Assembly: GCF_016793485.1 (NCBI RefSeq) | Contig: NZ_JAEULZ010000023.1 | Span: forward strand, 1 to 64,000 | Length of the DNA: 64,000 bases | Reading direction: 5' to 3' | Origin: Mesorhizobium sp. | Lineage (GTDB): Bacteria > Pseudomonadota > Alphaproteobacteria > Rhizobiales > Rhizobiaceae | Shown: piece after piece, positions 23,472 through 33,650 of the stretch | How positions within the stretch are numbered: position 1 is the stretch's first letter | Layout of the letters: each line of letters opens with the position of its first letter | The notes under the pieces: generated by a model | What the model saw: only the letters and a program-made list of their open reading frames with translations | What the model was told of the DNA's origin: nothing | The model's database searches: none | Program-made: the position numbers and the translations under genes

Positions 23472-25130
23472 TTAAAGACCGAGCGAAGCCTTGTAGAGCT
23501 TGATCTGGCTTTCGCGTCCGATCTGGTCCGTGATCTTCTCCCAGGCAGCAGCAATGGCGTCCGCTGTCTCCTGAGCCGACTTGTACTGGCCGGCAAAGCC
23601 CTTCGCCAGTTCGTCCTCGGCGACGGAGTAGTACTGGAAGATGCCGGGGATGCGGGGTTCAATCGCGGCGTTTGGATGGTTGTAGCTGTCCGCGTTCGAG
23701 CCGAGATAGTTTTCGATATAGGCCCGGTCGTAGCCAGCCGCTTCCCACTCGTCATAATTGAAGTGCGACTGACGGTAGGGTTGGAAGCCCGACGGATAGG
23801 CCACAGTCCAGAGGCTGAGGTCCTTGCCGCCGAGATGCGCAGCCGCCGACCACGCCGCCTTGCGCTTCTTTTCGTCACCCGACACGCGGCTCGTCACGTA
23901 CACGCCCCAGCCGATATAGGCCATGTTTGGTGCGAAGTTGCCGCCATCAGGCGTTTCCCATTCGCCTGTCTTCGAGTTGTAGACGCGGTCAGAGCCGGGA
24001 AGGATTGAGAAGGCCGCGACGTCGCCCACAACCGACGTGTCGGAGGTGCGAGCCATCGAGCCGACGTCGCCCCACCAGGTCAGCGCACCACCGGTGCCGG
24101 CGAGGAACTGCTGGAAGGCGGTCGTGCCGGGGTCGGCGTTGATCTGGTCCGACGGGTAGGCTCCGGCGGCGATCAGGTCCATCACGTCCTGGATGGCCTG
24201 GACGAAGGCCGGGTTGTTGACGCGCGGTTTCATCGTATCCGCGTCGAACAGCCAGGCCTTGTCGTCCGGATGCTTCGCGTAGGCTGTGGCGCGATCCTCG
24301 AGGAAGTAGAAGCCGAAACCACCCCAACCCTTCAGCGGATCTATGAAGCCGTAGGCGTCAAGACCGGTGAGCGGATCCTTCTGGCCCTTGATCTTCTTGG
24401 TCCACTCGTTGACCTGCTGCCAAGTGGTCGGCATTTCGGTGACGCCCGTGGCGCCGGAGATCGCCGGATCGGTGAGATAATCCTTGCGGTAGGCGAAGGT
24501 ATGACAATCGCCGTCGATGTTGACGCGATAAGTCTTTCCTTCCCAGGTTCCGACCGGCGGCTTCAAATAGCCGACGAGGTCGTCCGAATCGATCTGCTTC
24601 GCCACCCAGTCAGGCATCTCGTCGAGCAGCCCCTTCGAAGCGGTATCGCCCTCGAACGGCGCGCCCATTTCGAGAATGTCGAAATCGACCGTGCCGGTCG
24701 CTATCGATTGCTGGAGGCGGGCATTGTAATCGGCCTGTGCGAGGTCGATCCAGTTGATCTTGGCGCCGGTATAGGCCTCCCACGGCTTCAGGAAGCCGCG
24801 GAAAAGGAAGTTGTGCAGGTTCTGGTTGTTCAGGCCCATGAAGGTCAGTTCGACGCCGGCGAACTCGCCTTCGGCGACGCTGGCCTTGGTTGCGCCAAGG
24901 CACATCTCGCCAACCTTCTGCCAGTCGGCGTCGGTCGGGGACCCCTTGCCGACCCCGGGGATCTTCAAAATCTCGGCACGCAGATTGTCCTGTGCCGAAG
25001 CATGGCGCGTCAGTGCGCCAAGCGTGCCCGTAGAGGCTGCGGCAACCGCTGCCATGCTGGCCGCGCCCTTGAGCACGGCACGCCGGGTCGCGCCGGCCCG
25101 CATCAGATACTCGTAGTGGTTCACTTTCAT
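23472..25130 (-). CDS. Extracellular solute-binding protein of CUT1 sugar ABC transporter
   Basis: A 552-aa periplasmic binding protein, longer than the usual 420-450 aa of family 1 but like other large polyol/oligosaccharide binders. A twin-arginine-like leader is present (RAGATRRAVLKGAASMAAVAAAS), with probable cleavage near HASAQD (about residue 46). Conserved elements include AYTGAKINWIDLAQADYNARLQQSIATGTVDFDILEMGAPF and a C-terminal KITDQIGRESQIKLYKASLGL. It heads the leftward transporter operon and is divergent from the ATPase gene across about 256 bp. Confidence 0.92.
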   Translation of the reverse strand: MKVNHYEYLMRAGATRRAVLKGAASMAAVAAASTGTLGALTRHASAQDNLRAEILKIPGVGKGSPTDADWQKVGEMCLGATKASVAEGEFAGVELTFMGLNNQNLHNFLFRGFLKPWEAYTGAKINWIDLAQADYNARLQQSIATGTVDFDILEMGAPFEGDTASKGLLDEMPDWVAKQIDSDDLVGYLKPPVGTWEGKTYRVNIDGDCHTFAYRKDYLTDPAISGATGVTEMPTTWQQVNEWTKKIKGQKDPLTGLDAYGFIDPLKGWGGFGFYFLEDRATAYAKHPDDKAWLFDADTMKPRVNNPAFVQAIQDVMDLIAAGAYPSDQINADPGTTAFQQFLAGTGGALTWWGDVGSMARTSDTSVVGDVAAFSILPGSDRVYNSKTGEWETPDGGNFAPNMAYIGWGVYVTSRVSGDEKKRKAAWSAAAHLGGKDLSLWTVAYPSGFQPYRQSHFNYDEWEAAGYDRAYIENYLGSNADSYNHPNAAIEPRIPGIFQYYSVAEDELAKGFAGQYKSAQETADAIAAAWEKITDQIGRESQIKLYKASLGL

Positions 25131-25386
25131 CTAGCTACCTCCCAAGCTTGATTTGGATTTCAGTTCATTGCACCACGGCTCATCCTGTCCTCCAACAAAA
25201 CGGCCCGGCTGTTCGGGCTTGGTCGTCCTCGCTCGGACGCCAAACGCAGGCAATCGCCTGACACTATGGATGAAGCCCGAATGGAGTCAACGCGATTGGC
25301 CAAGTTGATTTGCCGGTGAAACTGGCGATGGACTCGGTCTTTGGTGTTGGCTAGCTTCTGCCGCCAGAAACATGACCGGGGGGACG

Positions 25387-26439
25387 ATGGCGCAGGTCGC
25401 AATCCGCAATGTCGCAAAGGCTTTCGGTGCAGTGCAGGTCCTGCACGGGGTCTCCATCGATATCGCCGACGGTGAATTCGTTGCGCTCGTTGGGCCTTCG
25501 GGTTGCGGGAAGTCGACCCTGTTGCGCATGATCGCGGGTCTGGAAGAGGTGACCGGTGGCACCATCGTCATCGGGGATCGTGTCGTCAATCAGTTGCCAC
25601 CAAGCAAGCGCGACATCGCCATGGTCTTCCAGAACTATGCGCTCTATCCGCACAAGACCGTCGCCCAGAACATGGGGTTTGCGCTCAAGCTGCGTGGAGC
25701 CGATCGCGCGGCTATTGACGAGCGCGTGCGCAAGGCAGCCGAAATCCTCGACCTGCTGCCCTATCTTGGTCGCTATCCGCGCCAGTTGTCGGGCGGACAA
25801 CGCCAGCGCGTCGCCATGGGCCGCGCCATCGTGCGCGACCCCCAGGTCTTCCTCTTCGACGAACCGCTTTCCAACCTCGACGCCAAGCTGCGCGTCCAGA
25901 TGCGCACGGAGATCAAGGAACTCCACCAACGCCTCAAGACCACCACCGTCTACGTCACCCACGACCAGGTCGAAGCCATGACGATGGCTGACAAGATCGT
26001 CGTCATGCAGGCCGGCAGGATCGAGCAGATGGGCGCCCCGCTCGAGCTTTTCGACCGGCCAGCCAACACCTTCGTTGCCGGCTTCATAGGCTCGCCCGCC
26101 ATGAACATCCTGAAGGGCAGGGTACAGGGTAATGGTGTGCTGGTCGACGGCGCTCTCCTGCCTTTCGCCGGAGAGCACAATGTCTCCGAAGGGCAGAACA
26201 TTCTCTACGGCGTCCGCCCAGAGCATTTCGAGATCGTCGGCGAGGATGGCATTGCAGCGCGGATTTCAGTAGTCGAACCGACCGGATCGGAAACGACCGT
26301 GGTCCTACGCTTCGGCGAGAGTGAAATCGTGGCCCTGTTCCGCGAACGGCACGATTTCAAGCCGGGCGACACGCTTCGGCTGAGGCCGCGCAAGGAACTC
26401 GTCCATCTTTTCGACCCGCAGAGTGGGCAGCGGGTCTGA
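25387..26439 (+). CDS. ABC transporter ATPase (UgpC/MalK type)
   Basis: The 350-aa ATPase powers the CUT1 importer. Motifs: Walker [11 protein letters not shown]-loop [11 protein letters not shown], signature [19 protein letters not shown], Walker [13 protein letters not shown] and switch [13 protein letters not shown]-terminal TOBE domain (about 235-350) is present, including [17 protein letters not shown] 25387 is chosen because GGGGGGAC precedes it; ATG 25372 is in frame. It is divergent from the binding-protein gene and followed by the mutarotase and ribokinase genes. Confidence 0.93.
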   Translation: MAQVAIRNVAKAFGAVQVLHGVSIDIADGEFVALVGPSGCGKSTLLRMIAGLEEVTGGTIVIGDRVVNQLPPSKRDIAMVFQNYALYPHKTVAQNMGFALKLRGADRAAIDERVRKAAEILDLLPYLGRYPRQLSGGQRQRVAMGRAIVRDPQVFLFDEPLSNLDAKLRVQMRTEIKELHQRLKTTTVYVTHDQVEAMTMADKIVVMQAGRIEQMGAPLELFDRPANTFVAGFIGSPAMNILKGRVQGNGVLVDGALLPFAGEHNVSEGQNILYGVRPEHFEIVGEDGIAARISVVEPTGSETTVVLRFGESEIVALFRERHDFKPGDTLRLRPRKELVHLFDPQSGQRV

Positions 26440-26478
26440 TCACCTGCAACAGATTTTCATCCTGGAGGAATTCGACAC

Positions 26479-26934
26479 ATGCTCAAAGGTGTTCATCCGC
26501 TTCTCAACGCGGAGGTGCTTTATGCCCTGCGCGCCATGGGCCATGGCGATGATCTCATCATCTGCGACACCAATTTCCCTGCCGACTCCGTTGCAAGGCA
26601 GACGAGGCTCGGAAAGCTGCTGAGGCTGGACAACACGACCGCTGCGCAGGCAGCGGAGGCGATCCTTTCTGTCTATCCCCTCGACAGCTTCGTCGATGAT
26701 GCAGCGGCCCGCATGGAGATCGTCGGCAAACCGAAGGAAGTTCCGCCGGTCCAGAAGGAAGTGCAGAAGGTGATCGACAAGGCAGAGGGCAAGCGCTGGC
26801 CGATGATCTCGATCGAGCGCTACGCCTTCTATGAGCGCGCCAAGCAGGCCTATTGCGTTATCCAGACCGGCGAGCGGCGCTTCTATGGCTGCTTTGCGTT
26901 CCGCAAGGGCGTTATCCCGCCGGATGCCGCATAA
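26479..26934 (+). CDS. RbsD/FucU-family sugar mutarotase
   Basis: The 151-aa protein interconverts anomers of a sugar so that the correct form reaches the kinase. The signature LLNAEVLYALRAMGHGDDLIICDTNFP contains the catalytic His of the family, and the C-terminal ERYAFYERAKQAYCVIQTGERRFYGCFAFRKGVI is typical of FucU rather than RbsD. It starts after GGAGG (26462-26466) and lies 3 bp before the ribokinase gene. Confidence 0.9.
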   Translation: MLKGVHPLLNAEVLYALRAMGHGDDLIICDTNFPADSVARQTRLGKLLRLDNTTAAQAAEAILSVYPLDSFVDDAAARMEIVGKPKEVPPVQKEVQKVIDKAEGKRWPMISIERYAFYERAKQAYCVIQTGERRFYGCFAFRKGVIPPDAA

Positions 26935-26937
26935 GCC

Positions 26938-27864
26938 ATGACCGCGCAGAAACCCGTCGTCATCCTTGGCGTCTTCGTCGCGGACACCGCGTACCGGGCC
27001 ACCCGCGCGCCGCGTATGGGTGAAACCATTCTGGGCTCCGGCTTCAAGCTCGGCCCTGGCGGCAAGGGTTCCAACCAGGCGGTCGCGGCTGGTCGCCTCG
27101 GCGCGGACGTCACCTTCATCACGCGGCTCGGCCGCGATCCCTTCGCAGACATGGCGCTCGCAACTTGGAAGGATGCCGGCGTGAAAACCGCCGTGATCGA
27201 AACACCGGACAGCTATACCGGAGCCGCCTACATTTTCGTCGAGGAGACCACCGGCAACAACGCCATCATCGTCGCGCCCGGCGCGGCGTCACTGATCTCT
27301 CCCACAGACATCGACGCGAATGCCACGCTAATCCGCGCAGCCGGCGTATTTGTCACGCAACTCGAGCAGCCGATCGATGCAGCGGAACGTGCATTGGAGA
27401 TCGCGAGGGAAGCCGGAGTCACAACGATCCTCAACCCGGCTCCCGCGGCGAAACTGCCTGACCGCATTTACGCGCTAAGCGACTACCTGACTCCCAACGA
27501 GACCGAGACGGAAGAACTGACCGGCTTGAAGGTCGCAAGCCTCGACGATGCGCGTAAGGCCGCCGACAGGCTGCTTGCCATGGGCGTGGGGACGGCGGTC
27601 ATCACACTTGGCGACAAGGGGGCGCTTCTTCATACCGCGCACCAGTCGGAGCACGTGCCTGCAATATCGGCCGGTCCGGTTGTAGAGACGACCGGTGCTG
27701 GCGATGCCTTCAACGGAGGCTTCGCGGCGGCGCTCGCCCGCGGGGCCTCACCGCTGGAGGCCGTGCGCTTTGCCTGTGCCGTCGCCGGCATCTCCGTCAC
27801 CCGCCCCGGCACCGCACCTTCGATGCCTATCCGGGATGAGGTCGAAAAGTTGCTGGCCGGCTGA
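26938..27864 (+). CDS. PfkB-family ribokinase
   Basis: The 308-aa kinase phosphorylates a pentose or similar sugar. Family motifs: GGKGSNQAVAAGRLGADVTF near the N-terminus, NPAPAAKLPD, LTPNETETEELTG, and the catalytic/anion-hole motif TTGAGDAFNGGF (Asp in GAGD). It follows the mutarotase gene directly and ends 14 bp from the convergent GMC oxidoreductase gene. Together with the transporter and mutarotase it makes a plausible uptake-mutarotation-phosphorylation route. Confidence 0.92.
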   Translation: MTAQKPVVILGVFVADTAYRATRAPRMGETILGSGFKLGPGGKGSNQAVAAGRLGADVTFITRLGRDPFADMALATWKDAGVKTAVIETPDSYTGAAYIFVEETTGNNAIIVAPGAASLISPTDIDANATLIRAAGVFVTQLEQPIDAAERALEIAREAGVTTILNPAPAAKLPDRIYALSDYLTPNETETEELTGLKVASLDDARKAADRLLAMGVGTAVITLGDKGALLHTAHQSEHVPAISAGPVVETTGAGDAFNGGFAAALARGASPLEAVRFACAVAGISVTRPGTAPSMPIRDEVEKLLAG

Positions 27865-27878
27865 GGCCGATCCGGAAC

Positions 27879-29516
27879 TCAGCCTGCTGCTGCTTGCAGC
27901 GAAACCGTTGCCCACCGCTGGTCGGCCACGATCATGTCGGCCGCCTTTTCGGCAATCATGACGACAGGCGAGGCAGTGTTGCCGGAAACGATCTTGGGCA
28001 TGATCGAGGCGTCGACAACTCTCAGGCCGTCCAGCCCGCGCATGCGAAGGTCCGGCGTGACGACGGATTGTGCATCGGGCCCCATCCGGCATGTCCCGAC
28101 AGGGTGGAAGATCGTCGTTGCGATGTCGCCAATCCTCTTCAGCAGCGCCTCGTCTGATTCATGCTCCACGCCCGGCAGGATTTCCTGCGGATGATAACGC
28201 TGCAACGCCTTCGCCGTCATGATCTGGCGCGCCTGCCGCACGGCCGTCACCGCGACATCCTTGTCTCTTGCGGCCGAGAGATAGTTCAGCCTGATGTCGG
28301 GCTGCACATTCGGGTCCCTGTCCGTCGCATGAACGCTGCCGACGCTCTCCGGCCGCAGGTTGCAGACAGAGACGGTGATCGCTGGGAACGGATGCAGGGG
28401 ATCGCCGAGCTTGTCCGTGGACAGCGGCTGCACGTGATACTCTAGGTCCGGCGTCTCCATCGACGGGTCGGACTTCGTGAACATGCCGAACTGCGACGGA
28501 GCCATGGACATCGGCCCCGATCGCATCAGCGCATACTGCATCGCGATCCGTGCCTTGCCGATCGGGCTGTTGAACATCTGGTTCAGCGTCAGCGCGCCGG
28601 TGACCTTGAAGACCGTGCGTATCTGCAGATGGTCCTGAAGGTTCTCGCCGACGCCCTGGCTTTCATGCGCGACCTCGATCCCGAGCCCTCGCAGGATATC
28701 CGGCCGCCCTATTCCCGACTGTTCCAGGATTTTCGGTGAGTTGATGGCGCCTGCCGCAAGCAACACTTCGCCATCCGCGCGCGCCTCGTGCAATGTGTCG
28801 CCTTGCCAATAGCGCACGCCGACGACACGCTTTCCCGCCAACACGAGGCAATCGACCAGTGCGTGGGTGACGAGCCGCAGATTCTGCCGCTTCAACGCGG
28901 GACGCAAAAAGCCTTTTGTCGTGTTCCAGCGGACGCCGCGACGCTGGTTGACCTCGAAAAGGCCCGTGCCCTCGTTGTTGCCGTCATTGAAGTCGGCGCG
29001 CGGCATGATGCCAAATTCCTTCGCGCCCTCCTGCACGGCGCGCAGAATGTCCCAGGTCAGCCGCTGCTTCTCGACCCGCCACTCGCCACCACTGCCGTGC
29101 AGGCCGCTCTTGCCGCCGTGAAAATCCTCGGACTTGAGGAAATAGGGCAGCACGTCGTCCCAGCCCCAGCCGACATTGCCCATCTGCCGCCAGCGGTCGT
29201 AGTCGGCCGCCTGCCCGCGCATGTAGATCATGCCGTTGACGGAGCTGCAGCCGCCCAGAATCTTGCCACGTGGATAGGCCAGCGAGCGGCCGTTGAGACC
29301 GGGCTCGGCTGCCGTCTTCATCATCCAGTCGGTGCGCGGATTACCGATGCAGTAGAGATAGCCGACCGGGATATGCACCCAGTGATAGTTGTCGGAGCCT
29401 CCGGCCTCGAGCAGCAGGACCCGGGTCCTGCCATCAGCCGTCAGCCGGTTGGCAAGTACGCAGCCCGCCGTCCCAGCCCCGACGACGATGTAGTCGTAGC
29501 GCCCTTCGAGCGTCAT
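27879..29516 (-). CDS. GMC-family FAD oxidoreductase (choline dehydrogenase-like)
   Basis: This 545-aa flavoenzyme oxidises an alcohol. Features: FAD-binding YIVVGAGTAGCVLANRLT at the start with VLLLEAGG, GMC signature 1 (PRGKILGGCSSVNGMIYMRG), signature 2 (GAINSPKILEQSGIG) and C-terminal FHPVGTCRMG with the conserved catalytic His, then NTASPVVMIAEKAADMI. ATG 29516 is chosen because it overlaps the FGGY kinase stop by 4 bp; the frame opens 11 codons further. It is the last gene of the nine-gene minus-strand operon and could oxidise the polyol entering the pathway. Confidence 0.9.
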   Translation of the reverse strand: MTLEGRYDYIVVGAGTAGCVLANRLTADGRTRVLLLEAGGSDNYHWVHIPVGYLYCIGNPRTDWMMKTAAEPGLNGRSLAYPRGKILGGCSSVNGMIYMRGQAADYDRWRQMGNVGWGWDDVLPYFLKSEDFHGGKSGLHGSGGEWRVEKQRLTWDILRAVQEGAKEFGIMPRADFNDGNNEGTGLFEVNQRRGVRWNTTKGFLRPALKRQNLRLVTHALVDCLVLAGKRVVGVRYWQGDTLHEARADGEVLLAAGAINSPKILEQSGIGRPDILRGLGIEVAHESQGVGENLQDHLQIRTVFKVTGALTLNQMFNSPIGKARIAMQYALMRSGPMSMAPSQFGMFTKSDPSMETPDLEYHVQPLSTDKLGDPLHPFPAITVSVCNLRPESVGSVHATDRDPNVQPDIRLNYLSAARDKDVAVTAVRQARQIMTAKALQRYHPQEILPGVEHESDEALLKRIGDIATTIFHPVGTCRMGPDAQSVVTPDLRMRGLDGLRVVDASIMPKIVSGNTASPVVMIAEKAADMIVADQRWATVSLQAAAG

Positions 29517-31030
29517 GCGTCCGTCTTTCTCTCTCCCAGTTCCCGCCACAGCGGGTCGACGGCCTGCGTCAGACGAGTCCAGATAGCATAGCGCCGGTCA
29601 TAATGCGCGCCCATGGCCGGATCGGGCGCAAAATGGCGCGCGGGCCGCGTCATGGCGCGCACCGCCGCACGCTCGTCCGGATAGATGCCGACGCCGACTG
29701 AGGCGGCGATCGCAGCGCCGAGCGCGCCCGTCTCGCTCGCCTCCGCGACGGTCACCGGAACGCCGAGCCCGTCTGCAAACATCTGCGGCCAATGGTCGGA
29801 GCGCGACCCGCCACCCGACAGCGCGGCGTTCGCGAAGCTCACGCCGGCCTCATCCAGAACCTCGATGTGGCGGCGATGCTCGAACATCACCCCTTCGAAG
29901 ATCGCTCGCAGCATGTGTCCCTCGCCGTGCCACCCGGCGAGGCCAAAGAAGCCGCCGCGCTGGTGGGCGCCGAGACGCCCGCCATAAAGGAACGGATGGA
30001 ACAGTGGATCATCATGCGCCGGAGCGACCTCGCCCACCAGCCGGTTGACCACGCCAAAGGGATCGTCGTGATGTCCGCCGCGTTCGATCAGCGAGCGCAC
30101 ATACCATTCGAGGTTTGCAGCCGAGGTCGCGCTGTTCTCCATGTTGACGAACAGCCCCGGCCCATAGGCCGCGACCATGAACACGCGCTCGTCACGCACA
30201 GGCGCTTCCGAAAAGACCTGGTTGATCGACCAGCTTCCGGCAACGATGGACGCAGCACCGGGACCGACCGCGCCCGACCCGAGCGCCGAAGCGACGACGT
30301 CGAAATATCCGGCCATGACAGGCGTTCCCGCCGCCAGCCCTGTTGCCTGCGCCGCTTCGGGCGTCACCCTGCCCGCGACGCTCGTCGGCTGCAGCAGGTC
30401 GGGCATCAGCGCCTGTGCATCCTCAAGCCCGTAGAGCGCCAGCAACTCCGTGTCGTAGGTCGTGTCGGGCAGGCGCAATAGCCCGGCCCCTGACATGTCG
30501 GAAATCTCGCTTACCCGCGCGCCGGTCAGATACCGTGTCACCACGTCCTTCGCGAACAACAGCGTTCCGGCGCGCTCGTACAGGTCCGGCCGATGCCGCT
30601 TCAGCCATGCCAGCAGCACCGGCGTCTGCGAAGGCCACGGGCGCTGCAGCGAAATCGCATGCATCTTTCCGCCTGCCGCCTCGTCCAGTTCCGCAGCGAG
30701 CGCGGCGGCCCTGATATCCAGCGACTGGATACCGATCAGCGGTTGCCCATCCCTGTCGAACAGATAGAGCCCGTTGCCGTGGCCGGCCGTGCCGATCGCG
30801 GCGATGTCGCGGGGGTCGATGCCGGCCTTTTCGATGCAGCCGCCAATCGCAGTCTTGGCATTCTCCCAGAGTTCCGGCAGCGAACGCTCCACCATACCGG
30901 GCGACGGCTTGTGGGTCGCGCCGTCGACACCGTGCGAAGCGATCTGCTTGCCATGCCGGTCGAACAGCACCGCCTTGATGACGGTGTTGCCGGCGTCCAG
31001 CCCGAGCAGGTAGGGGCGGTTCTCAGCCAC
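29513..31030 (-). CDS. FGGY-family kinase, L-xylulokinase-like
   Basis: A 505-aa sugar kinase. It begins PYLLGLDAGNTVIKAVLFDRHG; the probable catalytic Asp is in GYFDVVASALGSGAVGPG. The central ENSATSAANLEWYVR and HPFLYGGRLGAHQRGGFFGL segments closely resemble LyxK (L-xylulose kinase), and LSGGGSRSDHWPQMFADGLG is the adenosine-site motif. The proposed GTG start at 31030 overlaps the aldolase stop by 8 bp; the frame is open back to 31078. Likely role: phosphorylation of a ketopentose or tetrulose for the following aldolase. Substrate not determined. Confidence 0.88.
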   Translation of the reverse strand: MAENRPYLLGLDAGNTVIKAVLFDRHGKQIASHGVDGATHKPSPGMVERSLPELWENAKTAIGGCIEKAGIDPRDIAAIGTAGHGNGLYLFDRDGQPLIGIQSLDIRAAALAAELDEAAGGKMHAISLQRPWPSQTPVLLAWLKRHRPDLYERAGTLLFAKDVVTRYLTGARVSEISDMSGAGLLRLPDTTYDTELLALYGLEDAQALMPDLLQPTSVAGRVTPEAAQATGLAAGTPVMAGYFDVVASALGSGAVGPGAASIVAGSWSINQVFSEAPVRDERVFMVAAYGPGLFVNMENSATSAANLEWYVRSLIERGGHHDDPFGVVNRLVGEVAPAHDDPLFHPFLYGGRLGAHQRGGFFGLAGWHGEGHMLRAIFEGVMFEHRRHIEVLDEAGVSFANAALSGGGSRSDHWPQMFADGLGVPVTVAEASETGALGAAIAASVGVGIYPDERAAVRAMTRPARHFAPDPAMGAHYDRRYAIWTRLTQAVDPLWRELGERKTDA

Positions 31031-31865
31031 GGTTGTAGATATCCCAGGCTTCCTCGCCGTCGGCCCCTTGGTGGACAATAGCCATCAGCGCATTCACGAC
31101 GGCCTTGGGATTGTCGTGCTGGTAGATGTTGCGTCCATAGACCATGCCCTTCGCGCCCTGCTTCATCAGCGCCGCCGACTTCTTCAGCACGACCTTCAGA
31201 TCTTCCCGGCCCCCGCCCCTCACGAGAACCGGCACCCGCGCAGTCTCCACGACGCGATGGAAATCCTCCGGATTGTCGGTCGGATCGGCCTTGATGATGT
31301 CCGCGCCCATCTCCGAAGCGAGACGGACCAGCGTCACGATCTTCTCGGCGTCGCCGTCGACCTGATAGCCGCCCTTGATGTCGTTCGGCAGCATCACCAG
31401 TGGCTCGATCATCAGCGGCATGCCGTATCTGTGGCAGGCCGCGCGCACCTTGCTGATGTTCTCGACGCATTGCCGGAACAGCTCCGGTTCGTCGGGCAGC
31501 ATGAACAGGTTCACGACGACGCAGGCCGCATCCATCTCCAGCGCGCCGATAATCGGCTCGTCGAAATTCTGCAACATCGCCCACATCACGCGGTGGCGTT
31601 GGGCGTTGTAGGGGTTGCCCATGTCGAGGCGCATGACCAGCGCAGGCTTGTCCTTCTCCGGCCGGCTTTGCAGCAGGTCGGCTTGCCCATAGGCCATCTG
31701 GATCGCATCGGGCCTGGCCTTGATCAGCGTGTCCACGACGCGCGGCATGTCCTCCAGCCCGACGAGGAAGCTCGGCTCGTTGCAAACGCCGTGATCCAGC
31801 GCGACATCGAGACAACCGCCATTTGTGAAAAGGCGGTTCATCCGGGCCTTGGTGCTCACGCGCAT
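31023..31865 (-). CDS. Class I aldolase (DhnA/LsrF/DeoC-like)
   Basis: The 280-aa TIM-barrel protein cleaves or forms a sugar-phosphate carbon bond through a Schiff-base lysine. CLDVALDHGV at the start and the lysine in MGADIIKADPTDNP fit the class I fructose-bisphosphate/LsrF-type aldolase family, and VLVRGGGREDLKVVL with GMVYGRNIYQ forms the phosphate-binding end. It overlaps the GlpD-like gene upstream by 10 bp and the kinase downstream by 8 bp. In this operon it would split a phosphorylated ketose into dihydroxyacetone phosphate and an aldehyde. Confidence 0.87.
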   Translation of the reverse strand: MRVSTKARMNRLFTNGGCLDVALDHGVCNEPSFLVGLEDMPRVVDTLIKARPDAIQMAYGQADLLQSRPEKDKPALVMRLDMGNPYNAQRHRVMWAMLQNFDEPIIGALEMDAACVVVNLFMLPDEPELFRQCVENISKVRAACHRYGMPLMIEPLVMLPNDIKGGYQVDGDAEKIVTLVRLASEMGADIIKADPTDNPEDFHRVVETARVPVLVRGGGREDLKVVLKKSAALMKQGAKGMVYGRNIYQHDNPKAVVNALMAIVHQGADGEEAWDIYNRG

Positions 31866-33595
31866 GTCAAACTCCTCTCCCTGGATCGTCGATCCAGCAG
31901 GTCCTTCGGGACGCCATGATAGGTTTCGAGATTGCGGAAGAAAGCCGCGATCTCGCGGTCCCTCCGCTCGTCGCTCCAGCCGAGCTCACCTGCCATCGCC
32001 CCGGCTGCCCGCTGCACGATATCCGTGGACACATCGCCCCTGATCGACAGCGGCGTGCGCCGCAGCAACACGTCCTCAAGGCTAACGACGAATTCGTTTG
32101 CGGCAAGGAACGCAACCTCGGCTTCCGTGGTCCAGCTCGAACCATCCAGCGGCCGATCATCCTCTCGCTGCTCGCAGGAGCGCAGCACATCCTCCGCGCG
32201 AGTCCCGTAAGCGTCGGCGAGATAGGCGGCGCGTCCGGCGTCAATGCCGTAGCGCTCCACCAGCTCAGCCTCGAATTCGCCGACGACGTCGGGAAACCCA
32301 TCCCCTCCGCCAATCGGCAGAGCGAGCGTGTCCCTGACACGGCCGCAGCCAAGCTCTGCAAGAACCGCGTCAGCAGTCTGTTCGGCGAAGGCGCGAAAGG
32401 TCGTCCACTTTCCACCGACCATGCAGAACTGCGGCACAGCCCCCTCAACGCGATGGATGAAATGGCTGCGCGTTATACGACCGGTGAATTCCTGGTCGCT
32501 CGTCGGCAGCGGGCGGATGCCGCTGTAGCTGAAGACGACCTGATCCGCCGCGATGCCGACGCCGGGGAAAACCCTGCGCAGCGCATCCAGAATGTAGTCT
32601 TTCTCCTCCGGCTCGCACCGCACCCTTGCCGCGGCCTTGACGCGGATGTCAGTCGAACCTGCCAGAACCTTGCCAAGATAGGGGAAGACGATGCAGACGC
32701 GCCCGTCGGCATTCTCGAAGAAGATCATGTGTCCGCCCAGCGCTTCGAGAAGCGCCGGGCAGTCGAGGATCAGATGCGACCCCTTGGTGCCGGAGACGAA
32801 GGGCTCATCCTGCTTTTCGCCCGCAAGACTGTCGAGCGACTCGTCCAGCCACGCGCCGGTGGCGTTTACGATGACTTTTGCGCTGACGGGAATTCGCTCG
32901 CTCGACTGTCCGTCGACAACGACGAAACCGTCCCCTGCCCTCTCGACCTGCGCGTAGTTCAGCGCGACGCTTTCCGGCGCAAGGCGCTTGGTGTCGATCA
33001 CCATCTCCACCCCAAGCCGCTCGGGGTAGCTGATCCACGCATCATAGTAGGTCGCCGAGAAGAGCAGGCGCGGCGAAAGCTGCGGCCACCGGCGCAGGGT
33101 TTCCCTCGCCCCGCGAAAACTGTGCTTGGGCAAAAGCCGCTTTTTCCGCGTCGTCCAATCGTAGAGCGAAAGGCCGATCTTGATCGGCAGCGCACCACGG
33201 CTTGACGGCTTGCTGGAGAGGCCAAGAAAGCCCGCCGCGCCGTTGAGTAGCCCCGAGAAGACCGACCATATCGGGATCGTCGTCGGCAGCGGACGCACCA
33301 TATGCGGCGCGTTGGTCAGCAGCGCATCGCGTTCCCTGAGCGACTCCCGCACGAGGCCGAATTCGCCATTCTCCAGATAGCGCAACCCGCCATGGATCAT
33401 CCGCGACGGTGCCGCGCTGCAGCCGGAACAGAAGTCGTTGCGCTCGACCAGCAGCACCCGCAGGTTTTGGAGTGCCAGTTCGCGAAAGACGCCGATGCCG
33501 TTGATGCCGCCGCCGACGACGACAACGTCGAACGCGCCGTTGCGGCGTATCAGTTCGAGGTTTTCGTCTCTTTGTGCGGACATGGCCGTTGGCAA
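31856..33595 (-). CDS. GlpD-like FAD-dependent glycerol-3-phosphate (or polyol-phosphate) dehydrogenase
   Basis: A 579-aa flavoprotein. FDVVVVGGGINGIGVFRELALQN binds FAD, followed by SRMIHGGLRYLENGEFGLVRESLRERDAL, the GlpD hallmark. FVSGTKGSHLILD and YSGIRPLPT are also conserved. Similar enzymes in polyol operons, such as EryB in erythritol catabolism, oxidise polyol phosphates rather than glycerol 3-phosphate, which is plausible beside an FGGY kinase. It lies 55 bp downstream of the aldo/keto reductase gene and overlaps the aldolase gene by 10 bp. Confidence 0.88.
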   Translation of the reverse strand: MPTAMSAQRDENLELIRRNGAFDVVVVGGGINGIGVFRELALQNLRVLLVERNDFCSGCSAAPSRMIHGGLRYLENGEFGLVRESLRERDALLTNAPHMVRPLPTTIPIWSVFSGLLNGAAGFLGLSSKPSSRGALPIKIGLSLYDWTTRKKRLLPKHSFRGARETLRRWPQLSPRLLFSATYYDAWISYPERLGVEMVIDTKRLAPESVALNYAQVERAGDGFVVVDGQSSERIPVSAKVIVNATGAWLDESLDSLAGEKQDEPFVSGTKGSHLILDCPALLEALGGHMIFFENADGRVCIVFPYLGKVLAGSTDIRVKAAARVRCEPEEKDYILDALRRVFPGVGIAADQVVFSYSGIRPLPTSDQEFTGRITRSHFIHRVEGAVPQFCMVGGKWTTFRAFAEQTADAVLAELGCGRVRDTLALPIGGGDGFPDVVGEFEAELVERYGIDAGRAAYLADAYGTRAEDVLRSCEQREDDRPLDGSSWTTEAEVAFLAANEFVVSLEDVLLRRTPLSIRGDVSTDIVQRAAGAMAGELGWSDERRDREIAAFFRNLETYHGVPKDLLDRRSRERSLTCA

Positions 33596-33650
33596 TACTC
33601 ATCATGCACCGTTTCGCGAACGGTGTCGGGTCTCGATTCGGTGTGTTCGA